Positions 15,966 through 29,400 of a DNA stretch of 64,000 bases are shown one piece after another (the stretch's first letter is position 1; each line of letters opens with the position of its first letter). A program made the position numbers and the translations under genes. Under the pieces are notes generated by a model. That model ran no database searches and was not told where the DNA came from. It worked only from the letters and a program-made list of their open reading frames with translations. Origin of the DNA: Sapria himalayana (taxonomy: Eukaryota > Streptophyta > Magnoliopsida > Malpighiales > Rafflesiaceae); the NCBI GenBank assembly GCA_029783825.1, contig JAREIK010017193.1:1-64000 (forward strand), read 5' to 3'.

Positions 15966-16134
15966 TGATAATGAATCAGGTTAGTATACAAATCTTGTAA
16001 ATTTTAATTTCACTTTTACTTATTTTATTCATTCAATTTAATAAAAATATGGTTCTAATACAATTTTCAAATGGGTCTCAATATCCAAATATTCTTCCAA
16101 TTATAGTTGGCCAACACTATTTGGAATGGGTGTA

Positions 16135-19100
16135 TAGAGGTGTCAAACGGGCCGGCCGACCCGGCCCGGCCCTTTATTTTTGATCACGAGCGTGCCTACA
16201 TGCCGGGCAGGGCCCGACACGGTTATAGTACCGTGCCGTGCCCGGCCAGGCATGGTTTAAAAAAGCCGAGCCCGGCACGGCAGGCCCTGCCATTCAGTGC
16301 CGGGCCAGAAAATTTTTTTTTTTTAAATTTTTTTTACTTTTATTTATATAAATTATTAAAAAATATATATAATTTTAGATAATGTATAGTATTATATATT
16401 TATAATATGAAAAATGTTAAATTTCTTAAAATAACAAAGTTAAAATTTTTTTTTATGTAATATAAAATTACTTTAAAATTTATTATAATTATATAATAAA
16501 GTTATAAATTTTTAAATGAAAAATTAAGACAAAAAAATAAATAAATCAATACATTTTGTTAATAAAAATTAAAAAAACATAAGCAACTCAAATGAAAAAT
16601 GACCAATCAGCCATTTGGAACCGAAGGTCCGCACCAAATAAATTAAATTTCAACACAACGTACAAACAAAGTGTACAATCAATAAAAAAAAATCGAAATC
16701 AAAAAATAGTAGATCATCATCAATCGTCAATCAGCATATCATGAGCATCATCAGTCGCAACATCAAGATCAGTATCATATGGATCATCATCATAGGCAAT
16801 CAACTCCTCCGCCATCGTAGTGGATGCGACTACAGTTCCTGTCCCAGTCCCAACTTCAGCACTATCATGGATGCTAAATCTCGAATTTTTCTAATCCTTC
16901 AAACAAGCCAAGTCCTCAACAATATCTAGATGTAATCTCGATCTCCTATCCGAAATCACGTTCACTGCAATAGAAAAAGCAGACTACGATGCTACGCTTG
17001 ACACTGGAGGAGTTAGTAGATCTCGTACCATCCTAGATAGCGCAGGAAATGTGGACTCATATGATTTCCATTACTGTAATAAATCAAGATTCTTAGTATC
17101 AGAATGTGATAGGATTGAGCAGTAATCTGTATATAAGTACCGAGAAAGCTCTCTCCTATGTGATGGTCCACCCCTACATTTTCACCCTCGCTAGCTGAAT
17201 GGAAAAATCGTCATCTCCGAATAAGGTATCAATGTCCATAATCACAGTTTCACTACCACCACCACCATACCTAGTATCGTAGTATGTGAACAGGTCAGTC
17301 AACTTCTCGTGAATGAACCCTTCAGGTGGGTCTTCCAGGTTCATGCATGAGGAAATGTAACTCGGGGTGTTTTCTACCTGTTCCACCTTAACCCTAGGGT
17401 CCATGCATGTAGCAAGGCAATAAAGAGATGGAACGGTGGACCAGTACTTCAAGTACTTGGTTTCCATCTCTGCGACCATATGGCTAAGTATCGGGGTAGC
17501 TCGATACTTCCTAAACATGCTACTAATGTTGCATATGCACCGGAGTGCAATGCAAGCGGTGGGCGTATAAATCAACGAAGACATGTTCATCATGTCATAA
17601 AAAATTTTCAGGAATTTCATTTATGAAATTCCTGAAGCCCAGTCAGTGTCGTCAATAATAAGTTCGTCACTCTTACTATTTACGTAATCGGATATCACGT
17701 GTTCGTATCCAACACATGATTATAACATCAGGTACGTGTAATTCCAATGATGTCTCACATTCGATTAGAATCTCTTCTTCTTAAGAATCGCAAACAAATA
17801 GAGACTACCAAACTCTTGTTGTCTGCGAGGAGTGCGAATATATTTTAGTGCATTACGTATATTATCCAACGTCGGGGAACATATCTTCATACCTGCTTGA
17901 ACAATCAGGTTAATCACGTGACACATGCATCTGACATGAAAGATCTTTCCTAATGGTGCGTCTCTAATATTCCTAACAAACATGTTGATCGCTACTCCAT
18001 TATTAGATGCGTTATCGAAGGTGACACTAAAAATTTTATTTTGAATTTTATATTTCCTAAAGATTTTCAACATACACTCAAATATGGCCGGGCCATCATG
18101 AGGATGAAGAATCTCAGAGAATCCTAAAATTTTTTTATTGATTGTCCAGTTTGAATCTACATTGTGGCAGGTGAGACATGCATAAAAAGATTCATCGTGA
18201 CTTGTCCAGATATCGGACGTCATGGACACCACTCCACTATATGCCATAAATTCATTAATTATTTTTGTTTTTCTAACTTATATATCTTTAGTATGTCATT
18301 CCTAGATGTGGATCTAGGAATCCTACGATAGGCAGGCTGAAAATATGTCTGCATGATGCGCACTACCATTGGGTTTTCCAAAAATCTGATCGGAAGACCC
18401 ATCAATGTGATAAGTATGGCCATGCCGTCCCCACCCAACTCGCTTGAGTATATGAAGGGAGTAAACTTTGAGACTGTACTCGATCCAGTCTCAAAAAATG
18501 TAGTGCCAAGTTGGGTTTTCCTAGGATCTAATGGTCCATGTTTTTGGTGCATAATTCGGCATGCCTTTTAAGGTGCATAGTCCTAAACGAACTATTACAT
18601 GTTAAAAATCTCATATAATATTTGCACTGTGCCATTTCTTGTTCCTCACACCTAACATTTTTTTGTTTTATTATATTATAATGAGTCCAAACTACAGAAG
18701 TCCTTCTAGTTTTTTGTTTTTTATAAGTTTGAGTTAAGACGACTGAATAACACAAAGTTTCAGCAGCCTCAAACCTTTGTGTAATATTTTCATTTTCTAA
18801 ATTTAAATATGTTTCAGTTGTATTTGTCATTTTTTATGATTTTTTTTTAAGATTAGTTTAATTAAGACTAGAAGACTGATTTTAATTTTTCTAATTTTGG
18901 TCTAGAGAGAGAAACTATAAGAGAGAAAGTTAAAAACATAAAATAAATTTCCCGATAAAAGTAGTGAGGTCGGTCACATGCACGGTGCACCGTAGTCAAG
19001 CTCTAATGTTCAAAACTCAAGTCGAGATTCCCAAAAATCCAAGCCGAATGCCAAAATCCCAAGGCCCGAGAGAGAGAAGCAAGATTTTTGAGAGCGAAAT

Positions 19101-19581
19101 AGAACGATTTGAATGAATTTATATTTATAAAAAACATAAATGTTAAAGAGAGGGGGGTAGAATTTATTGATTAAAGATAATAATTTTTTATAAAAAAAGA
19201 AATTTTTTTAATCTTTTATAATCTTTTTAAATTTTTTAGGGGGCAGACTCATGAGGGCCGTTGAATTCTGCTCCCTAGCAGTTGGAGGTGAGATCCAACG
19301 GCTGAAAATATAATTTTATATTAATTTTTTTTTCCCGTTGGGGGGATCTAGGTCGGTTCAGACCTAGTGGGAGTGGGACCGCGGGTCGGGTCCAATCCGA
19401 CCCGACCCGTGGTCTTTTTTTGAAGGAGGGGCGTGGGGCTATCGCGGGGTCGGGCTCAAGGGACACCTGGCACGGGATGAACCCGTGCCGATGTGCCGTG
19501 CCATGGGCCGAACCATGCCGGGTCAGGCATGGCACGGCACGGCTCGTGCCTGACCCGGGCACGGCCCGGTTGACACCTCTA
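16135..19581 (-). mobile_element. hAT DNA transposon 2, nested in hAT 1 (3,447 bp)
   Basis: Begins TAGAGGTGTCAAACGGGCC and ends with the complement of TAGAGGTGTCAACCGGGCC. Flanked by an exact 8-bp target duplication TGGGTGTA (16,127-16,134 and 19,582-19,589). Both ends are GC-rich with repeated GGCACGG-type motifs, while the interior is AT-rich and holds a minus-strand transposase relic. The same terminal sequence recurs in the short elements at 41,918, 43,080, 47,031 and 56,832, so this is the likely parental type of that group. Confidence 0.95.
16735..18830 (-). pseudogene. hAT transposase (BED/RNase H-like/hATC), decayed
   Basis: Reads from an ATG at 18,830. A BED zinc finger (VVWTHYNI, CKYYMRF..., MHLKRHAELC) lies at 18,540-18,710. 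Then DILKIYKLEK, the first catalytic aspartate motif SDIWTS (near 18,205) and the second, SVTFDNASNNGVAINMF (near 18,000), then HVRCMCHVINLIVQ. The DPRVKVEQ block is near 17,400, and the hATC domain (FPALSRMVRDLLTPPVSSVAS) at about 16,960-17,060. Lesions include a frame change near 18,540, a stop plus frame change near 18,250, and stops replacing the conserved glutamate after SSVAS and the tryptophan after CLKD in hATC. An acidic tail follows. Clearly a dead transposase. Confidence 0.9.
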
Positions 19582-20409
19582 TGGGTGTATTAAATTATAT
19601 AAGGTAATATTTTGTTTTTTTATTACTATTTCATCTTAGAAATTTATGTGTACATGATTAACATATTTTCATCTTTGGTTGTCCTTCTACAATGGAGGAA
19701 GAATTGGGAGGAGTTGTATAAGAGATAATTAATTGGGTTTGGATTTTCGTTGCTGTTCCGTGACATACCTTTGAAATGATTATTATCATGGTTGTTATTA
19801 GTTGTATTTTTTTGTTATATTAAGCTGTCTAATTTTAGCAATTACTTAAGTAGTAATTGATGCTACCAATGTTTGTGGTCATCTTTAGCTATTCCTTAAT
19901 ATGTTAAGTAATTGTTTAAAAAATGTAATATTGCTATTATGGTTAACTTTCACTCGGCTGAACAAAGCCAACTTGTGAAAAAACAAAGAACCAAATTAAG
20001 CACACAACTTGGTTCAGTTCTGTTTAACATTTCTATCCTTTTCTGCACATCAAAGCTTTTGACAAGGTAATGGAACTCATTTGTGGTATTCAGCCTATTT
20101 GACAAAATAAAATTGGCCCAATTTGAGTTTGAAATATACATAACTAAGGAATGATAAATGGTACAACAAAAGGTTTCGACATGAACTAACTTGGTCGGTT
20201 TGAAGAAAATAAATTTGAAAAAAATGTCTGAACTCCGTTCCATCCCGGAATTGTTTTCTCCTACCCAAAATCCCCGATCTCCATCCTATCCCATCCCGAT
20301 ATTTTCAACCTATGGGATGGGTCTGGATCTTCAAAAAAAAATCTCTAAACTGTAGGAAGGGACTGGAGATTTGTAATCCCCATCCCATCCAGTCCCATGA
20401 GCACCCCTA
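19582..20409 (+). other. 3' noncoding part of hAT 1
   Basis: Begins with the second TSD copy of the nested element and runs to the right terminus of hAT 1. The last 170 bp are rich in CCCATCC/GGGATGG motifs matching the first 200 bp of the element, as expected of subterminal transposase-binding repeats. No gene is seen. Confidence 0.7.
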
Positions 20410-23400
20410 GCATTTAAAGGTTTATAGGTTTTATTAAAAAAATAAAATAAGAAAAAATTTAATATAACCTTTGAAACTATAACAATTTTTAAATTTTTTT
20501 TAAATGTGAATACTATATTTAGTTATGATAATCTTAATAATTATATATCATGTAAATTCAATATAAATAATTATATTGATATATATTATAATAATGATCA
20601 TACAAAAGATTAATAAACAATTTTTAATAAGATAAATATTGTTTAAAATATATTTACAAAACCTAAAATGATTCCAAATCAAATATTTTACTAAATATTA
20701 ATTTTAAATTTTTATTTTTGTATCCATTTATAAGCTTATATATTTTTTGATGAAAAATAAATTATTTAAATTATATTTGTCTAACTATTATTTTATTTTT
20801 TAATTAATAGTTCTATAAAAATAGACTAATAAATAATTAAAATGTATATATAAAATTATAATGAATACTAATAAAAATGAGATTTATGATTTATTATTTA
20901 TGGTATACCTATTTAATGGTTTAAGTTTATTGTAGTTTTGTGGTTAATGACTTTATTGATTTATATGTTTACACATTTAGGATATATTTATTGATTTATA
21001 GGTTTTATTTAATCAATGAAATAACAAAAAATTTATTTTTATGAATTTTCATGATTTTCAAAGGTTATAACCTTTGAAAATATAATAATTTTTTAATAGT
21101 TCTAAAATATGAATACAATACTTAGTTATAATAATCTTAATAATTATATTTGATGTAAATTCAATATAAAAAATTTTATTAATATATATTATTTTTATGA
21201 TCAAAAAATAAATTAATAAACTATTATTAATAAGACCGATATTAATTAAAATATATTTGCAGAACACAAAATAATTCAAAATCAAAGTAAATTATATTAC
21301 GAAATAAAATTTTAAATTTTTGAAATTTTGTTTATTTTTATAAGCTTATATTTTTTTTCATAAAAAATATATTATTTAAATCATATATGCCTCACTCATT
21401 ATTTATTTTGTAATTAATATTTCTATAAAAATAAACTAAAAAATAAATAAAATGAATATTTAAATTATAATGAATACAAATAAAAATGAGATTTATTATT
21501 TAGGTTATATAGGTTTAATGGTTTAAGTATTTAGGGGGTTTTGGGGTTTAGGAGACTAGAGATTTAAATGTTTAGGCATTTAGTGGTTTATAAGTTTTAT
21601 TTAAATAATAAAATAATAAAAAAATTATTTTTGTTATTTTTTATCATTTTTGAAGGTTATAACCTTTGAAAATATAATAATTTTTAAAATTTTTTCAAAT
21701 GTAAATATAATATTTAGTTATAATAATCTTAATAATTATAAGACATTTAAATTCAATATAAGTAATTTTATTGTTAGATATTATAAAATTGATCAAATAA
21801 TAAATTAATAAACTATTCTTAATAAGATTGATAGCAATTAAAATATAATTGCAAAACCTATATATAATGATTCAAAATCAAAGTAAAATATATTACTAAA
21901 TAATAATTTTTGTTTTTAAATTTTTACTTCTTTTTATAAGCATATATTTTTTTTGATTAAAAATAAATTATTAAAATTATAGTTGTCTCGCTCATTATTT
22001 ATTTTGTAATTAATATTTCTATAAAAAATAAACTAATAAATAATTAAAATGAATATTTAAAATTATAATGAATACAAATTAAAATGAGATTTATGATTTA
22101 TTATATGTGGTATCCCAGTTTAATGGTTTGATTATTAGAAGTTCTGTCGTTTAGGAGTTTATCAATTTATGTTTTTAGGTATTTAGTGGTTAGTAGGTTT
22201 TTATTATATAATAAAAATAAATTTTTTTTTAGATTTTTTCTGATATTCAAAGGTTATAACCTTTGAAAATAAAATAATTTTTAAAATTTTTTTGAAATGT
22301 GAATACTATGTATAATTATATTAATCTTACTAATTATATATCATATAAATTCAATATAAATAATTTTAATGATAGATATTATAATAATGATCAAATATTA
22401 AATTAATAAACTATTATTAATAATATATATATATTAATTAAAATATATTTAGAAAACACAAAATGATTCAAAATCAAATCAAAATATATTACTAAATAAT
22501 AATATTTAATTTTTAAATTTGTCCTTTTTATAAGCTTATATTTTTTTGATTAAAAATTAATTATTTAAATAATATTTGTCTTACTCGAAATTTAGTTTGT
22601 AATTAATTTTTCTAAATAATTAAACTATAAATTTTAAAATGAATATTTAAAATTATAATAAATAGAAATAAAAATGAGATTTATTATTTATTAAGAAGTA
22701 TATAGATGTTAAAATGTTTTTGTATTTAGGGGTTTCGGGGTTTATGAACTTACTAATTTAAGTAAGTAAGCATTTAATGGTCTATTGGCTTTATTTTAAA
22801 AATACAATAACTAAAAATTTATTTTTATTATTTTTTCTAATTTTTTAAGAATATAATCTTTGAAAATATAATAATTTTTAATTTTTTTTCATAAGTGAAT
22901 ACAATATTAATTTATAATAATCATAATAATTATATATCATAAAATTCAATATAAACAATTTTATTGATAGATATTCTAATAATTATCATAAAATATATTA
23001 AAAATCTATTTTGAATAAGTTTGATATTACTTAAAATATAATATCAAAACCTAAAATGATTCAAAATCAAAGAAAAATATATTAATAAATAATAATTATT
23101 TGTTTTTAAATTTTTATTTAATTTATAAGCTTATTAATTTTTTGATTAAAAATGATTATTTTAAATTATATTTTTAACTCATAATTTATTTTATAATTAA
23201 TACATATATAAAAATAAAAAACTAAACAATCAAAATGAAATTTTTAAATTATAATGAAAACAAATAAAAATGAAATTTATTAATTATTATTTAGGGTATA
23301 CCGAATTAAAAGATTATCTATATAGAGGTATCGGGATTTTGCAATTTAGTGAGTTAAATGCTTAGGTATTTAGTGATGTATAAGTTTTATTTAAACAATA

Positions 23401-26400
23401 GAATAACAAAGAAAAAATATTTTTTTTTATTTTTTCACATTTTCAAAGGTTATAACCTTTGAAAATATGATAATTTTAAAATTTTTTTCAAAAGTGAATA
23501 CAATATTTAGTTTTAATAATCATTATATGTATATATCATATAAATTCAATATAAACATTTTTATTGATAAATATTTTAATAATGATGAAAAAATAACCTA
23601 ATAATCTATTATTAATAAGATAGATGTCAATTAAAATATAATTACAAACCCTAAAATGATTCAGAAGCAAAGCAAAATATATTACTATATAATAATTTTT
23701 TGTTTTGAATTTTTTTTATTTTAAAAAGTTTATCTATAATTTTTTGTTGAAAAATAATTTACATAAATTATATTTGTGTAACTAATAAATTATTTTGTAA
23801 TTAAAATTTATATAAAAATAAACAAATAAATAATTAAAATGAATATTTAAAATTATAATTAAAAATAATGAGATTTATTATTTATTATATAGGGTATACC
23901 GGTATAATTTAAATTAGATCTATCTTACTAATAATTTATTTTGTAATTAATATTTCTATAAAAATAAACTGAATTTTAATTAAGATAAAAATTTAAAATT
24001 ATACTAAATAAAAATAAAAATGATATTTATGATTTATTATTAATGTATATTTGTTTAATGGTTTACGTATTTAGAGGTTTTGTCTTTTAGGAGTTTAGTG
24101 ATTTAGGTTTTTAGGCATTTAGAGGTTTATTGGTTTTATTTAATTAATAAAACCAAAAAAAAATTTGTAATTTTTTCTCATTTTCATAGGTTATAACCTT
24201 TAAAAATATAATAATATTTAAAATTTTTTGAAATGTGAATATAATATTTAGTTATAATAATATTAATAATTATATATGATATAAATTCAATATAAATAAT
24301 TTTATTGATATATATTATAATAATGATCAAAAATTAAATTAATAAACTATTAATAATAAGATAGATATTAATTAAAAAATATTTACAAAACCAAAAATGA
24401 TTCAAAATTAAATTAAAATATATTACTAAATAATAATTTTTGTTTTTTAGTTTTTGCTTCTTTTTATAAGCTTATATATTTTTGTTGATGAAAAATAAAT
24501 TATCTTATTTATATTTGTCGCACTCATAATTTATTTTATAATAATTATTTCTATAAAAATAAACCAATAAATAATTAAAATGAATATATAAACTATAATA
24601 AATATAAATTAAAATTAGATTTATTAATTATTATGTATTAAATTGCAGTTTAATGGTATATGTATTTAGATATTACGGGGTTCAGGTGTTTACTGATTTA
24701 ATTGTGTAGGCATTTAGTGGTTTATAGGTTTTATTTAAAAAATAAAATAACAAAACATTTATTTTTTATTATTTTTTGATATTTTCAAAGGTTATAACCT
24801 TTGAAAATATAATAATTTTTAAATTGTTTTCAAAAGTGAATTCAATATTTAGTTATAATAATCAATATTTTTATATATTATATTTCAACATAAACAAATT
24901 TAGGGAAAATATTCTAATAATTATCAAAAAATAAATTAATAATCTATTATTAATAAGATAGATATCTTTTAAAATATAATTACAAAACATAAAATGATTC
25001 ATAAAGCAAAATATATTACTATATAATAATTTTTTGTTTTGAAATTTTTTATTATTTTAAAAAGTTTTTCTATATTTTATTGATTAAAAATAATTTACAA
25101 AAATTATATTTGTCTAACTCATAATTTATTTTTTAATTAATCTTTATATAAAAATAAAAAATTAATAATTAAAATGAATATTAAAAATTATAATGAAAAA
25201 AAATGAGATTTATTATTTATTATTTAGGGTATACCGGTTTAATTTAAGTTATATCTATCTCACTAATAATTTATTTTGTAATTAATATTTCGATAAAAAT
25301 AAACTTATAAATAATTAAAATAAAAATTTAAAATTATACTGAATAAAAATTAAAATGATACTTATGATTTATTATTAATGTAATATAGTATAATGGTTTA
25401 AGTATTTTGTGGTTTTGTCGTTTATGAGTTAAGAGAATTATGTTTTTAGGCATTTAGTGATTTATAGGTTTTATGTAAACAATAGAATAACAAAAAAAAT
25501 TGTAATTTTTTGTCATTTTCAAATGTTATAACCTTTGAAATTTTAATAATATTTAAAATTTTTTTGAAATTTGAATACAATATTTAGTTAAAATAATATT
25601 AATAATTCTATATCATATAAAATAAATATAAACAATTTTATTGATAGATATTATAAGAATGATCAAAATTTAAATTAATAAACTATTTATAATAAGATAG
25701 ATATTAAGTAAAAAATATTTACAAAACCCAAATTGATTCAAAATTAAAGTAAATTATATTAGTTGATAATAATTTTTAACTTTTAATAATACTTCTTTTA
25801 TACTTCTTTTAAAAGCATATATATATTTTTTGATTAAAAGTGAATTATTTAAATTATATGTGTCGCACTCATAATTTATTTTGTAATAAAAATCTCTATA
25901 AAAATAAACTAATAAATAAGTAAAATGAATATTTATAATAATAATAAATTGAAATAAAAATTCAATTTATTAATTATTAAGTATTATATAGCGGATTAAT
26001 GGTTTATGTATTTAGGCAGTATGGGGTTTAGAAGTTTACTGATATAACTGTGTATGCATTTAGTGGTTTATATGTTTTATTTAAAAAATAAAATAACATA
26101 AAATTTATTTTTATTATTTTTTCATATTTCCAAAGGTTATAACCTTTGGAAATATTAAAATTTTTAAATTTTTTTCGAAAGTGAATTCAATATTTAGTTA
26201 TAATAATCATTATATTTATATATCATATAAATTCAATATAAATAATTTTATTCATAAATATTCTAATAAAGATCAAAAAATAAATTAATAAACAATTATT
26301 AATAAGATAGATATCAATTAAAATATAATTACAAAATCTAAAATGATTCAGAGGGAGACCAAAATATATTACTATATAATAAATTTTAGGTTTTGAATTT

Positions 26401-29400
26401 TTTATTCTTTTTATAAGTTTATCTATATTTTTTGATGAAAAATAATTTATAATAATTATATTTGTCTAAATCATAATTTATTTTGTAATTAATATTTATA
26501 TATAAATAAACGAATAAATAATTAAAATGAATATTTAAAATTATAATAAAAAAAATAATATTGAGATTTATTATTTATTATTTAGGGTTACCAGTTTAAA
26601 AGGTTTATTATTTATTATTTAGGGTTTTAGAGATTTAGGAGTTATTGATTTAAGTGTTTAGGTATTTAGTGGTTTATAGTTTTGATTTAAACAATGAAAT
26701 ATCAAAAAAAATATATTTTTTTTATTTTTACAAATTTTCATAGGTTATAATCTTTGAAAATATAATAATTTTAAAATTTTTTTGAAAAGTGAATTTAATA
26801 TTTAGTTAGAATAATCATTATATTAAAATATCATATAAATTCAATATAAATAATTTTATTGATAAATATTCTAATAATGATCAAAAAATAAATTAATAAT
26901 CTATTATTAATAAGATAGATATCAATTAAAATATAATTACAAAAGCAATAAAGATTCAGAAGCAAACAAATTATATTATTATATAATAATTTTTTGTTTT
27001 TAATTTTTTTTTCTTTTAATAAGTTTATCTATAATTTTTTGATGAAAATTAATTAATAAAAATTATAAACATCTAACGCATAATTTATTTTGTACTTAAT
27101 ATTTATAACAAAAAACAAATACATAATTAAAATAAATATTTAAAATTATAATGAAAAAAATAAAAATGAGATTTATTATTTATTATTTAGGATATATCTG
27201 ATTAAAAAAATTATCTATTTAGGGTTTTCGAGATTTAGAAGTTATTCATTTAAGTATTTAGGAATTTAGTGGTTTATAAGTTTTATTTAAACAATGAAAT
27301 AATAAATAAATTATTTTTGATATTTTTCAAATTTTCAAAGATTATAACCTTTGAAAATATAATAATTTTAAAATTTTTTAAAAATGTGAATACAATATTT
27401 AGTAATAATAATTATTATAACTATATATAATATAAACTAAATATAAATAATTTTATTGATAGATATTATATCAATTATGAAAAAATAAATTAATAAACTA
27501 TTATTAATATGATAGATATAAATTAAAATTTAATTACAAAAACTAAAATGATTAAAAATCAAAGTAAATTTATTACTAAATAATAATTTTTGTTTTTTAG
27601 TTTTTGGCTCGTTTTATAAGATTATATTTTTTTTTGATAAAAAAAAAATTATTTAAATTATATTTGTATCACTCATAATTTATTTTTTAATTAATATTTC
27701 AATAAATTATTTAAATTATATTTAAGGTTTATGAGTTTAAAGTTTTAAGTATTTAGGGGATTCGAGGTTTAGAAGTTTAGAAATTTATGTGTTTAAGTAT
27801 TTAATGGTTTATAAGTTTTATTTAAACAATGATATAAATAAAAATTTATTTTTCGTTATTTTTTCTCATTTTTTAAGGTTATAACCTTTAAAAATATAAC
27901 AATTATTAATTTTTTTTTAAAATGTGAATATGATATTTAGTCTTGATAATATTAATAATTATATATCATACAAATTCAATATAAAAAATTATATTGATAG
28001 ATATTATATTAATGATCAAAAAATAAATTAATAAACTATTATAAATAAGATAGATATTATTCAAAATATATTTGCAAAACCTAATTTTATTCAAAATCAA
28101 AGTAAAATAAATTACTAAATAATAATGTTTTTGATGTTTTGCTTCTTTTTATAAGTATATTTTTATTGTTCTTAAAAGTAAATTATTTAAATTATATTTG
28201 TCTTCCTCATATTATATTTTGTCATTTATAATTATATAAAAATAAACTAAAAAATAATTAAAATGAATATTTAAATTTATAATGAATATAAATAAAAGTG
28301 AGATTTATTATTTATTATTGAGAATATACAGTTTTAATGGTTTAGGTATCTAGATGTTTTGGGGTTTAGTGATTTAAGTGTTTATGCCTTTAGTGATTTA
28401 TAGTTTTTATTTAAAGAATGAAAAAAAAAATTTAATATTTTGTTTTTTAAAATTTTTGAAGGTTATAACCTTTGAAAATATAATAATTTTTAATTTTTTT
28501 TAAATGTGAATATAATATTTATTTATGATAATCTTAATAATTATATATAATGTAAACTCAATATAAATAATTTTATTAATAGATATTATAATAATGATCA
28601 ATAAATAATTAATAAACTAATATTAAAAGAATGATATAAATTAAAATATTAATGCAAAATCTAAAATGATACAAAATCAAAATAAAATATTTTACTAAAT
28701 AATAAATTTTTGTTTTTAAAATTGTGCCTATTGTTATAAGCTTATATTTTTTTTGATGAAATATAAATATTTTAAATTATATTTGTCTCACTAATAATTT
28801 ATTTTGTAATTAATATTTCTATAAAAATAAACTGATAAATAATTAAAATAAAAATTTAAAATTACACTGAATAAAAATTAAAATGAGATTTATGAAATAT
28901 TATTAATGTATAACAATTTAATATTTTAAGTATTTAGAGGTTTTGTCATTAAGGACTAAAGCAATTTATGTTTTCAGGCATTTAGTGGTTTATATGTTTT
29001 GTTTAAACAATGAAATAAAAAAAAAATTATTTTTGATATTTTTTCACATTTTCAAAGGTTATACCCTTTGACAATATAATAATTTTAAAATTTTTTAAAA
29101 ATTTTAATAAAATATTTAGTAATAATAATCTTTATAATTATATATAATATAAACTAAATATAAATAATTTTATTCATAGATATGATATCAATTATCAAAA
29201 AATAAATTAATATTTTATTATTATTATGATAGATATAAATTAAAATATAATTGCAAAACCTAAAATTATTCAAAGTCCAAGTAAAATTTATTACTAAATA
29301 ATAATTTTTGTTTTTTAGTTTTTGATTTTTTTTATAAGCTTATATATTTTTTTGATGAAAAATAAATTATTTAAATTATATTTGTATCACTCATAATTTA

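Larger units (their letters stand above)
13261..20409 (+). mobile_element. hAT DNA transposon 1 (7,149 bp, includes a nested hAT)
   Basis: Terminal inverted repeats start TAGGGCTGCTCATGGGAC and end with the complement of TAGGGGTGCTCATGGGAC. They are flanked by an exact 8-bp target duplication GCATTTAA (13,253-13,260 and 20,410-20,417). An 8-bp TSD and TAGGG ends are diagnostic of the hAT superfamily. Without the nested element and its TSD it is about 3.7 kb. It inserted into the octamer tract of a satellite unit. The transposase on the plus strand is dead, so the copy is not autonomous. Confidence 0.95.
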
